Assembly (NCBI GenBank): GCA_012845835.1
Contig: JABAKD010000002.1
Span: 15,702,129-15,766,128, forward strand
Source: Undaria pinnatifida
Taxonomy: Eukaryota; Sar; Phaeophyceae; Laminariales; Alariaceae
Length of the DNA stretch: 64,000 bases
Direction: 5' to 3'
The number at the start of each line of letters is the position of its first letter. Within the stretch, counting starts at the first letter, position 1. Positions 54,575 to 64,000 of the stretch are shown here, in pieces. The notes under the pieces were generated by a model, which was not told the DNA's origin, searched no databases, and saw only the letters and a program-made list of their open reading frames with translations. A program made the position numbers and the translations under genes.

Positions 54575-54690
54575 ACACACCCAGACTCGAACCCAAAGGC
54601 AGGAGCACAAAGAAACTAACTTGAAAACAAAAGTGAATTCACCGAGATTCGAAATCTCGGCTAACGATTAACAATCGTTCGGGGCTACCC
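54575..54690. other. tRNA-like hairpins, probably SINE or tRNA relic
   Basis: Perfect stem-loops at 54642-54660 (CGAGA/TCTCG stem, TTCGAAA loop, T-arm geometry on the plus strand) and 54663-54679 (AACGA/TCGTT stem, TTAACAA loop, which on the minus strand is TTGTTAA, the loop of a GTT-anticodon tRNA). The two need opposite strands to be tRNA arms, so they do not form one tRNA. A B-box word GGGTTCGAGTCTGGG is on the minus strand at about 54578-54592. Confidence 0.35.
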
Positions 54691-55009
54691 TGCAAGCTAC
54701 TGTTGTACGATTACTTTTGGGGCGACATTTTGTGTTCTCATACGTACGACTACGCACTTGATATTTCGCGACGGCAATTTGGCAAAACACACGATTTTGC
54801 AGGGGCTGTCACGCCACGAAGCGAGAACGGTCGAGGCCACCCTCGGCACAATCGGGAGGGGCGACTAAGGTAAGGCATGTCCAGGAAACGGCTCGCCGAG
54901 AGGTGGATATCAGCTCGATTTATCTCGAAGACGGTTGGAAACGTGGTGTATATCGAGGCTCTCGATCTCTGAGACGACAGGGCCAACTTATTTAATACAA
55001 TTATTCTTA

Positions 55010-55580
55010 CAACGTCAGCTGTGAGTTCGGGGAACAATACGGTCGATACTCATCTTTGCAAGCTGCGTACTACACCGGTCGGTCGTTTTTAGTAAGTTTT
55101 CACGAGTCGAAACCTAATACCAGGTATAAGATAACACTGTAATTCAATACTTGCCATGCATGACTAAGTGTTAGAAAGCAGCAGTAGGGTACCAGGCTGC
55201 TGTAGTCGGCGAAGTTTGGGGAAAAGTTAACACATCTGTTTTCTTACTGTACCTTCTGCTACACTGCTATACCACATATACATGGTGGGTGGGTGGTGGG
55301 TGAAGGGCCTGGTCGGGGGTTGGTGCGTCTGGTGTACTATGTGGTAAGTTTTTTCATGCCTGCGGGAGGTGGTACTGTTATTTTATTTTTTCAAGTTGTC
55401 CTATTATTTTGTTTTTAATACATTCATAATTAATTTATCGGTTTTTGTCCGCTATACGGACGGGTTCTGGCGTATCATAGTTGGCGAAGTTTGAGGAAAA
55501 AACAATAATTTCTTCTAACAACGTCAGTTGTGAGTTCGGCAATGGTCGATATTTCTCTTTGCAAGCTGCGTGATACATAG
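55010..55580. repeat. Two AACGTCAG copies flanking GGCGAATTTT-family copy 4
   Basis: AACGTCAG copies at about 55013-55080 and 55517-55575 bracket the GGCGAATTTT-type copy at about 55195-55500 (GGCGAAGTTTGGGGAAAAGT, TGGTGGGTGGGTGGTGGGTG). Both AACGTCAG copies contain the intact TRIM target CTTTGCAAGCTGCG. Confidence 0.75.
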
Positions 55581-56016
55581 GTCACCTGGTAAGACAACAA
55601 TAGTAGCCTGTATATCTATCAGCAAGACCCGCAATAACTACATCTTGTCAATATGTCTAGTAACAAATGCAATGAACGTTACATAAAAAGTTACCAGGTA
55701 AAGGCTGGTTCACGTTAAAAACTCCAAAGTTATTCCCCGGCGAATGTCCAGGCCGTTTTTTCGATTCAGACCGCGAAATTTTGCACACGTCTTCCATGTG
55801 CCCTGGCGAAGACCTCACCTGTTTTTTGTTATTGTTTTTTTTTGCCTGATTTTTCGTCAGTTAAGAATTGTCGAAAATTGTGGACCGCCTTAGCCCAAAC
55901 TTTTTGGCGGCAAAAATAAAAGAAAAATGGAGGTCAGACCTCGGGATGGGCATGTAGAACACGTGTGCAAAATTCAGGGTCTGTCTCTCAAGAACGGCGC
56001 GGACATTTGGACTTTT

Positions 56017-56185
56017 GTGTGTAAAATCGAGTTTCCAGAAAATACAGACGCCGATGGTACAGAGGTGCCTCCATGAATTGGAACCCGTGAAGCACTTGAA
56101 GAATCTAGGCCACCCGGATCATTGTGTCTTTTTCCTACGACCCCAAGCCAGAGAACATACATTGTAGGAGAAATACTGAGAATAC
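56017..56185 (+). repeat. Dispersed repeat pair, copy 1
   Basis: Shares AGTTTCCAGAAAATACAGAC, GCCGATGGTAC, CTCCATGAATTGGAACCCGT, GATCATTGTGT and CCAGAGAACATAC with 58983-59145. Both contain the same stretches in the same orientation with indels. Confidence 0.8.
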
Positions 56186-56510
56186 GAGGAGACTGTCGTC
56201 CGCGTCGTCCCAAGCGGCTCGGTCGTTGGGCCGGACGGCCGCCACTCGTGCCGTGGAGTGGACTTCGCGGACTCCGTGTCGCAAAATTCCCAATGCCAAG
56301 AAGCACACGTACGAAAGCATTCTTCGGAACAGGAAGGAGCACAGACCCAAGCAACTTTGGGAGCTCCTTATATGGGACTTATCTCGGGAGCTAACCTCCG
56401 TGGCGGGAACTGGCGTGGATTGTGACATGTGTACCCGGGCGGGGCTCGCAGGTTTGCTTGCGTCCGTTTACGCAGTAAAGCCATTCGTAGAGGTGGAGGT
56501 ACCGCTGTAG
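56124..56510 (+). CDS. Unrecognised open frame, 128 residues
   Basis: The frame starts within the repeat pair (the first 25 residues are repeat-derived), then reads Arg/Ala-rich sequence and KHTYESILRNRKEHRPKQLW, ELLIWDLSRELTSV, ending at a stop at 56508-56510. The latter half has a helical, protein-like composition, but no family is recognised. It could be a decayed element protein; the overlapping alternative frames (56122-56394) argue for caution. Confidence 0.25.
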   Translation: MSFSYDPKPENIHCRRNTENTRRLSSASSQAARSLGRTAATRAVEWTSRTPCRKIPNAKKHTYESILRNRKEHRPKQLWELLIWDLSRELTSVAGTGVDCDMCTRAGLAGLLASVYAVKPFVEVEVPL

Positions 56511-57108
56511 ATGGTGGTGGGCCCTTTCATAACATTGTAGAGCAAATCAACCCGAATAAGACATGTTTCCATGGTTTGAGATGCGATAATAAAAGGAGTA
56601 TGACACCGCCCTTCCGAGGCATTGTGTTTGTCGGGGTAGTCCGTAGGCTGCAGGACCTATATTAGAGGCAGGCCGCCAGGCAACAGGCGCAGTCTGGGGG
56701 GCGTGGGTTGCATGCTACCCTGTCCTCTGCCCTACGAGTATACAAAGTATACACCAAGATACGCGGCCCTAGCTACGAGTATAGGCACCAGGATACCACG
56801 TACCAGAGGCTGCTGGGACGCACGTTGCGATCGTGGACGCCTTTTGTTCCGTATACCTGGTACCTTTAGTGTATGTTGTTTTATTTCCTGGTTTTGGAAA
56901 CAATCAGTACCAACCTCGGCACTTGTACGTATCCGAAGAGACCACGCCCTACACTTCCAAGTACCAAGCACGGCTATACAGGGTATGGTGTCCCGACGTT
57001 ATCTTGTGTCTTTTGTATGATCTGCTGTATCAAGCCACACCCCACGCCTGCTGAGTAGTACCAGGCCCCGTGCTACTGAGGGCATTTCGCGCATGACATT
57101 GCTGGCAT

Positions 57109-57735
57109 TTGGTATATGATAATGTATTTTCACATGCAGGCACCGGCAGGGGTGTAAGCCGCCACGGGTTGGTGGGCGCATTGCTAGCCGAGCAGCCCCC
57201 CGCCCCGATCAGGGCGCCGCAAGAAAAGGCACGCAACTGCGGCGCGCCAGAAGAGTTGGTGGTCGGGGCGGGGTGGGGGTCGCCGGGGAGGAAGCGGCGC
57301 GGCCCTACTCGCTTCTCCCGCTATTCCGCCGCCCCTCCCCTGTCGGCCCAGACGATAGCTGAGCAGGCCGAGCCGACTATAACTATCGGTTGCACGCCCA
57401 GCAAGAGGCCATCCAGGTTGCCCCCCGGGGTCACCGATGCAACGCCTGTGTGAATCGGGGCGGAACCCCCGCCGTTTTCCCGAGTCGCTTTTTCGGAATA
57501 CCGCCTCAATAAGAGGGGCGGTCACCGTGCGGCCAAGTGCCCATTCCCGGCCTTTCCCGCGCAAGGGTACGGGCGGGAGCCTAACGTATAAACGTGGTTG
57601 AGCGCGGGGGGGTGGAGCATAAGAGGTTGCGGGGACATGAGGGTAGACATTTTGGAATCGCTCCAAGGCGACGCATCGACGGGGGAAGAGTTGGCACTGC
57701 AGCACGTTGACGCACCGATACAGGGACACTGGAGC
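57109..57735. other. GC-rich block with open frames on both strands
   Basis: GC-rich compared with surroundings. The 114-residue plus frame (57109-57453) and 181-residue minus frame (57184-57729) overlap completely, and neither has a recognised domain. Long frames in GC-rich DNA are expected by chance. No gene is called. Confidence 0.35.
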
Positions 57736-57803
57736 TGGCGACCCTGTGTGTGCATGTAACTACTCTTCGATAAGTCTTCTGTGTCTTTGCTGTTGGCCGG
57801 GTC

Positions 57804-58680
57804 ATGGACGCCGAATGCATATTGATCCCCCCTTGTGACGCACCAACACGGGACTACATGGTTACACACTACACACACGAGGGACTAGAGATAGCCACCA
57901 GTTTGGTAGTCGATTGTCGGTCAATTGGTAGTTTTGTCCAACCTACCCTTCCCCCCCATACGACGCATATACCTGTGTTTAAGCCTCCTGGAGATGGACA
58001 GCAGTCACCTATAAGTTATGTCTTTCCCCATGGCCTAGCCTTCCCGGGTTATCTCAGACACGTGCGTGCCTCGTGGCAACCTTTTCCTATATATATGTGC
58101 ATCCGAATTTTGCTGTTAGCTACTGATAGTATCGCAGACACATGCGTGACTCGTGGCAGCTTTTTCCTATTTTCGTTGCATCCTAATTTCGCTGTTAGGT
58201 ACTGGCAGGTAGGAGTGGCCCGGTGTCGCGCTGTTAGTGTCTGCTATCGTCAAGTTTTCTCCCTGGATCGGCCGGACACACAGCATCGCATCGACGTTCG
58301 CTTAGTTGTTTAGCAGCACAAGGGTCGTGAAATTGATTGCCCCCCGTTTCTAGCGTACGATGCGTGGACGCGGCGAATGGCTCCGGCACCTAGATCATCG
58401 CCAGGCTTGCGTGCGGCCTATTCTACCCTCGATTCCACAGTTTTCCGCCGACGAACGCCGGTGGGTGGACACATGGGCGATTCTCCACCCCTCGCCCACA
58501 TTTCCGGTTTGCGCAGACGTATTTAGGGACCCGATGCAATGGCTGCTCCGGCAGTTTCCGTGGCATGCCCCCGCGTGGGACGCCGGCGCGGGTGGGAGCG
58601 TCTTTGTGCCGGGTCTCGTGCGCATATATATCGTTTTTGGGATAAAGTCGTCCTCAGGAACACCCACTTCGTGACAAGCT
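57804..58680 (+). other. Possible coding remnants, unassigned
   Basis: Frames 57804-58313 (169 residues) and 58360-58674 (104 residues) have mixed composition without simple repeats (for example PILPSIPQFSADERRWVDTW). A short duplication inside the first (CACGTGCGTGCCTCGTGGCA near 58059 and CACATGCGTGACTCGTGGCA near 58139) shows decay or repeat expansion. Function unknown. Confidence 0.25.
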
Positions 58681-58982
58681 TCTACGGTGAACGCTGCTGC
58701 TCTTGCAGGGAGCACGTATCAAACGAGTGACGGTTCTTCTAAGCGGACTCAAAAATAGGCTAATCCGCATTGGTTTACCACACCCGCCGGTCCTTCGCCC
58801 CGTGCACTCCACGACATGGTAACAATTTAAATATATTCAGGGTGAGACGACGACCCCAGCCCGGTACGTACCCGATGAAGAGCGTAAGAAACTATGGAAG
58901 TATGGGTAGGCACACCGGCTGGGGAAGGAGGCCTCATCTATTCCAATACTTAGTTTAAATGACCGGTGAAGCCGCAGAAGAA

Positions 58983-59150
58983 TATTACAGTAAAGTCGGG
59001 TTTCCAGAAAATGCAGACGCCGATGGTACGAGGGTGGCTCCATGAGTTGGAACCCGTGAATCACTTGGATATAGGCCACCCCGATCATTGTGTATTTTTC
59101 CTACGAACCCAAAGCCAGAGAACATACGTTGTAGGGAAAACACTGACCAT
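58983..59150 (+). repeat. Dispersed repeat pair, copy 2
   Basis: Copy of 56017-56185, oriented the same way. Here the encompassing open frame is 58966-59268. Confidence 0.8.
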
Positions 59151-59154
59151 CCCA

Positions 59155-60450
59155 CCCACCCAGCTTATGAATTCAGTAGTTTCGTGTTTTACATCATTTG
59201 CGGACCGGAGAAGGCTGCGAGCGCCTTGCCACATTCAGCCCCGTGCGGAAGCAACTAGGGATCTTTAAATGGATCCGAGATTGGGACAAAGCTGTTGGTT
59301 CCGGTCTCTCTGAGCCGGTCTGAGACACAGCACCGGAATCACAACCATTGGCTTGGACCTCTGCCCAACGGGCTAGAACAAGAGGAAGAAGAAGCAATTT
59401 CAGACCACCCTAAACATCCTGCGTGCTGAGTAGCTTCTGTGCCGTGTTTTTATTTCCAGGATTGCTGCCGCGCTGAGCGCTCAGCGCGGAGGTACATCCC
59501 GGGTAAGACCCTCCTGCTTCGTTCGGGGCAGGAGGCCTCATCCAATCGGATACTTTCTTTACATGATCGGTGGAGCTGCAAAAGAAAATTACGGTGAAAA
59601 TGCGTAAGATACGTGATTTCCTCCAAATTACTTGTTTTTAGTGTAGGATCCAGTTTTTTCGCTAGATTCCGCTCAATGTTGAACACACACAGGTCAGATC
59701 TTCGTTTTTTGGGAGTTTCGGATTGGAGCTCTAAAGAGCCATAAACAAGGAAATGTAATTAGGAATAAGGGCCACCAACAGCCCGCCTTGGAAATTTCCC
59801 GAGAAATTTAAAAGCGGCGGAATCGTCAGGACGAAAATACGGCCCGGGGAACAGGTGGTACAAACCGTGCTGCACAAATCGATACGGGCTGCCGACTGCT
59901 ACACATACACGGCGGGTTCAGGTGCTAGCTGTGTCGATGCGCGCCTTTTTCCCCCCCTTTCGCGGTGCGATCTCTGTATGTCGTACCCAATTTCCGTAAC
60001 CCCAAGACGGCTACTGCTGCAATACGTACACATCCTGCCGCCCCCTTCCCCGGTCCGTCCGTCTCCGTGTTCAGGCAACAACTTTTTTTGGCATGTGAAG
60101 GTCGTTTTTGTTGTGCACACAAGACAGTCGTGATCTGCGCGCATCGTTAACACTGTGCTGCACGTAGAACGCCCCGAGGTAGGATGAATGTAGTACGGTT
60201 GCCATATTTTACGTCCTGTGCGAGATACAAGTAAGTCCACTTGATTTGTCACCGTGATGCTGCTGTGCGGCGGTTCTACATACATGTAGACTAGTGGCCT
60301 GGGGATCGTGAAATTCGATTTTTTTCCGTGCTTCTTTTTTTTTGAAGGGCACAGACAGCGCAAAGCTTTTGCGGGCACCTTTGCTACGCGGGTGGAGGCG
60401 TCTAGTCTACAACCACACACCAGCGGCCCCACCGAGACACCTAGCACATT
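59155..60450. other. Unassigned region
   Basis: No recognised gene. A short inverted CGCTGAGCGCTCAGCG palindrome lies near 59471-59486. Confidence 0.35.
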
Positions 60451-60559
60451 CGTCCTAAGCGTACTGCTGTTGTTTTTCCTGTGGTTGTGTGTGCACTCGG
60501 GACATACAACTGAGGGAGGAGCGGCATGTATGTATGTGTTTCACCAAAAAACAGAACGA

Positions 60560-60904
60560 AGAGGCTCCCCTCTCTCTCTCTTTCTCTCTCGCTCTGTCAC
60601 CCTTCTGCGCGAGCACCAGGTCATGGAGTGTGTTCCACTTCTTGCTGACCCTCGTCTCCTTCGGCTTCGGCTCAGTCGGCTGGGCCGCGGCTGCTACCTG
60701 CTTGCCGAGTACCACGGTGACTTCTTCCACCTCCTCGTCATCATCGGACTGCTCCTCTCCTCCCCTCCTCTCAACCTCCTCCGCGTGCCGCTCGCCAAAC
60801 TCCCTAAACCCCACACAGCCCGTGGACCGGGTCGCCTGCTGATCCCCGGCCCCAGCCTCTCTAGCCTTTTGGCTAGGGTTGCGTGCTCTAGCACTGGCGC
60901 GCAT
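60560..60904 (-). CDS. Acidic, charged exon candidate
   Basis: The minus-strand frame reads GFREFGERHAEEVERRGGEE, QSDDDEEVEEVTVVLGKQV, then PKPKETRVSKKWNTLHDLVL before a possible donor (CAGAAGG then GTGACA). Composition is that of an acidic low-complexity linker followed by a basic helix, common in nuclear proteins. Beyond the donor the frame becomes a GAGA repeat (REKERERG). The overlapping plus frame 60308-60955 is judged its antisense. It lies just beyond the 3' end of the LINE remnant and may be unrelated to it. No family is recognised. Confidence 0.35.
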
Positions 60905-61212
60905 GATGTTTTTTGTAGCAGACCGTGTCTGGGCGCGTTAAATCTGGAGAGCTAAAAGAACTCCAAGATTTATCGCGCCCTCACGCGGCTTATTTCTAAA
61001 AATTACGCTGTTGACTCTTTAGGACTACGGGACTGTCGACTATTTGTAGATTTAAGCCGGCTAATCCCTAATTATTGTTCCTTAGTTGTAGGTTTTGACG
61101 ACTCCGAAACTCTCTTTTTTGCGCGAAAAAATATACGTATGCCTTGGAGTACGTCCAACCGGATCGTGCATTCGCCCCCGTTTGGAAAAAGCCTGAATAT
61201 TATTGAAAATAT

Positions 61213-64000
61213 TTAAGGCCTAGCATCGGTCGAAACAAGTGCCGCTCCTAGAGACAGCCCGGGGCCCTTAAGAAAAACTGACCATGTCACCTTCCACCGG
61301 TCATGGGGGGGGGGGGGGGGGGGGGGGCGTACTCCTTTGTTGCTTGCCTTAATCATTTGACCATTGACCACGCATTCCTTTCGAGACGGAGCACCGTTCC
61401 TACTCCTAAAAGAGACACCTCCAACACTAGGGCGCTCATTACGCTTCTTCCATATACTACATAGAAAGTGTTTGCTCATCCTATCCCCGTCCTGTTTCGC
61501 CGTCTGCGGCCACCATCTATCTTAGGATAGCGATCGTTTTCTCGCTACTCTCTAGTCTACCAAACTCTTCCATGTCACATACGTCTACTGTCCTCATCTC
61601 CTCCTCTAACGCATCCCGTTCCTCCATGTATATTTCACATTATCCTACTAGGTGAGTCCTACTCTCTATTGTGCCACACGGGCACCTATTTGTATCCACG
61701 TCCTCCTGCTCGACTACTCGTATATCTTTCTGGTAGGTCCAGGTCCCCTACACGAAATCGCAGTTTCAGCTTTTTCGTGTAGTCCGTTGGGCCGTGCGCA
61801 CACATTTTCATTCCAATATCTTCCCTCAACCCCGCGTATATCTCTTAGTGCTTATATGTCACCTTATTTTTGAGCGCTTGCCTTTCCCTTTCTTCCATTA
61901 TTCTTCGTTTTACTTCTGTCTTGTACCCGCCAAACTTTTCTGTAGACAGTACCTCTTCTTGGTCTCCCGCTACATCCTTCCATATTTTCTCGACTACGAT
62001 ATCCCATCTTATTCCAGCTCGCCCTTTTGTTATTTTCTCCCATACAGCATTATCAACTATGGCTGGCAACCTCTTCTCTGGCATATTCTTTACTTTGTAT
62101 TGCCATTTGAACTTTTCTCACGTCTGTATTTGTTTTAAGTGGGTACATTCCTAGTTCTGCGTTTAATACTGTATTTCTCGTCGTACTTGAGCATCCTTAT
62201 ATATTTTTAGCTGCTGTCATCTGCACTGTTTCCCGTTGTTTTACTAACTTTGGTACAATCTCATTAATCAGAATACACAGTTTAATCCTTGTCAAGGTGC
62301 GGGTATGTTAGGATCGTATCCATGTTGCGTGCTTGTGATTCACCCTTTCCTGTCACTTGCGCTATGCGTGCATCCCAAGAGCAGTCCTTTGAGATCTCTA
62401 CGCCAAAGTACGTATATTATTGTACGATCGGTAGTTCATCTCCCCCCCACCTCCATTTGAAATTGACCGGATTCACCTTATCTTCGTTACGCATAACTAC
62501 TGCGCATTTTTTCACGTTCGCTGTCACTCTCCATTTCCTAGTGTACTCCAGTGCTTTCTCTATATTTTTCTGCAATATTTCGGGTGTTTCTGATATCCTC
62601 ACGAAATCATCCGCTAACACCAACCCCGACACCGTATCTTCCTCCATCGTGACTCATTGCTTTGCTCCTTCGACTGCTGCTATCATGTCATTAATACATA
62701 CCTTGAATGGATTGGTTGATAGTGTACATCCCTGCGCAACTCCTTGTAAACATCAACATATTTTTATATTTCCCCGTCCAGCACCACAGTACTTATCGCG
62801 CATTCCGTCATATCTTTCATCATTCTTCACATCCTTCCTCTGATCCCAATTTCCCACATCTTTTTCCACAACCCATTCCCCCATACTGTGTCGTAGACCT
62901 TCTGTACACCTAGGAAGAAACAGTACGTCGCTTGCCCGGCGTCTTGCCTACCTTGAATTATCTTACCTAATGTGTACGCATGGTCTACGCAACTACGGTT
63001 TGGCCAAAATCCTGCTTGCCCTTCGCGTATTTTTTCGTCCTTCTCCAACATTGTTCCCGTTCTATCTTTTTTTAGTCAATTTTTTTTTATCCTCCGGCGG
63101 GTGGGGCAAAATAAAGCTTAAGCTTACCACACTTCCACGTATTTTCATACGCGTCGTGCGCCGATTAAACTCAGTTGCTTTCGCAACCCAACGCTAGCTG
63201 GCGCACCCTTCGGATCCCGTTCTATCGTTCAAAATCTTACTGAATGATTTGCCTACGGTGCTTATGGTGCTTAACAGCGTTATCCCTCGGTAGTTCCCCG
63301 GGTCAGCCTTTTCTCCTTTCTTGAATGAGTTTACTACTACTCCGTCTCTCCACATCTTGGGTGTGTACTCGTTTTTCCATATCCAATTATACAATATAAC
63401 CATCATGATAAGCATACCTTCTCCCCCGTACTTCATTAATTAATTCACGAATTTATCTGCCCCTGCCGCATTTCTATTCTCAAGTTTAGCTACACAGTTC
63501 TTTCCTTCTTCTCTTGTGAACTCTCTCTGTAACCCGTTTGAACCACGGCCTTGCCTTTCTGATGCACCTACGTTCGACTCTGCCCACGCGTTGATTTCCT
63601 TCTTGAATGCTGCGTCGAACGTTTCATTAGCTGTGGGCGTTCCTAGCGTGCGGTAATGTTCTACAAGTACTTCCCTCTCCCCTTTCAAGCTACTAACCAT
63701 TTTACCGTTCTGTGCTCTTAATGTAGCTATTCCCGTGTCTGCCTCGCCTGCTTGTTGGCCCAGTATCCCCTTTTTCCCTACCCACATCTGCTTCATCCCG
63801 CCACCAAAGTCTTCGCTTGTTTTATTGATTACGCCTTTTCATAATCCCCTCTTCTTTTCTTACCTTTTATTTTACTTTGTAGCCGTAGCATACTCCTCCC
63901 ATCCCGCCGTAGTTTTATTCGATGTTTATCTTGCGTAAGCCTCTCTCCTTACTCTTATGGCCTCTTGTACTTCCTCGTCCCACCATTTTACTGCTTTATT
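61213..64000 (-). pseudogene. Non-LTR retrotransposon (LINE) reverse transcriptase remnant
   Basis: Minus-strand ORF2-like protein entering from the right edge (its endonuclease part lies outside). In order: fingers region ..AAGADKFVN, stop, LMKYGGEGM (63440-63425) and KKGEKADPGNYRGITLLST; palm motif A region GQAGFWPNRSCVDHAYTLGK, then FFLGVQKVYD where the catalytic Asp (F.D) is Gly; motif B GVAQGCTLSTNPFKVCINDM (about 62750-62690); motif C LVLADDFVRIS with ADD intact (about 62620-62590). Then a thumb and C-terminal region KRLPAIVDNAVWEKITKGRA (62080-62020), a C-x-C...H-x4-C-like CPCG..RTHLVG.CEIY (about 61690-61620) and the end near 61213. In-frame stops, frameshifts and a 149-bp insertion (63067-63215) mean it is dead. 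A 26-base G tract (61302-61327) lies in the last coding part. Confidence 0.88.
63067..63215 (-). mobile_element. Small SINE-like element, copy 3, inside the LINE
   Basis: 149 bp flanked by an 11-bp target duplication CCCGTTCTATC (63056-63066 and 63216-63226). The T tract at its left gives an A-rich tail on the minus strand. It has no tRNA-like box I can recognise. Removing it restores the LINE frame across ILNDRTG and TMLEKDEKI. The long duplication and A tail indicate LINE-mediated insertion. Confidence 0.85.

Noticed and set aside
54642-54679. tRNA-Asn gene (TTGTTAA loop with a nearby T-arm-like hairpin)
   Set aside because: The anticodon-like arm needs the minus strand while the T-loop geometry fits the plus strand, and no acceptor stem or D arm forms.
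57184-57729. 181-residue minus-strand frame
   Set aside because: Completely overlapped by a plus-strand frame in GC-rich DNA and without domain signs.
60308-60955. 215-residue plus-strand open frame
   Set aside because: Starts in a poly-T stretch, overlaps a more protein-like acidic frame on the minus strand, and contains CTCTCTCT simple repeat translated as Ser/Leu.

Overview
The window is eukaryotic nuclear DNA, dominated by mobile-element debris and private repeats, with little host coding sequence. Supporting signs are spliceable exons with GT..AG borders, a poly(A)-tailed tRNA-derived SINE, a non-LTR retrotransposon, hAT, Helitron and Harbinger-like DNA transposons, long homopolymer tracts and pervasive CTG/CAG triplet richness. 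A stramenopile alga, perhaps a brown alga, would fit the triplet richness and the coiled-coil plus LNVGG (BTB/T1-type) exon. That is inference; no taxonomic marker such as rRNA is present. No bacterial operons, rRNA genes, CRISPR arrays or convincing tRNA genes were seen.

Layout. 1-4.1 kb: two minisatellite families (an AGTTGTCCTGGACAACT dyad array and 42-bp GAGCTAT..ATAGCTC arrays) around a hAT transposase C-terminal remnant. These are followed by the first copy of a 571-bp duplicated segment, whose second copy is at 10.4-11.0 kb. 4.1-10.4 kb: no recognisable gene; 7.5-10.2 kb is strikingly C-rich and G-poor. 11.9-12.7 kb: Harbinger-like MITE copy A. 13-20 kb: local tandem duplications. 20.8-26.5 kb: a family of about 375-bp TRIM elements (terminal-repeat retrotransposons in miniature), one of them sitting inside a large inverted repeat. 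27.5-28.4 kb: a dense island of CCRYGG palindromes. 28.4-35 kb: mostly unassigned.

35.0-36.6 kb is the best host-gene region. A minus-strand gene (coiled coil leading into an LNVGG motif) and a plus-strand gene (one TPR motif of the STI1/HOP type) lie head to head with 243 bp between their start codons. The TPR gene is cut off downstream by Harbinger-like MITE copy B, which itself carries a TRIM. 38.8-44.3 kb is CTG-rich repeat sequence with a SINE. 45.3-47.3 kb is a decayed Helitron (N-terminal region, C-terminal helicase, OTU domain) broken by a second SINE copy. 47.9-56 kb holds dispersed repeats and two GGGTC arrays able to form G-quadruplexes. 56-61 kb has GC-rich, unrecognised open frames. 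61.2-64.0 kb is a minus-strand LINE reverse-transcriptase pseudogene running off the right edge and carrying a small SINE-like insertion with an 11-bp target duplication.

Several insertions can be dated relative to one another inside the window: TRIM into MITE, TRIM into a dispersed repeat, SINE into the Helitron OTU domain, SINE into a tandem repeat, and small SINE into LINE. Uninterrupted copies of some of these targets are also in the window, so boundaries and target-site duplications can be read directly. All assignments are by eye from sequence and translations; no database search was run.
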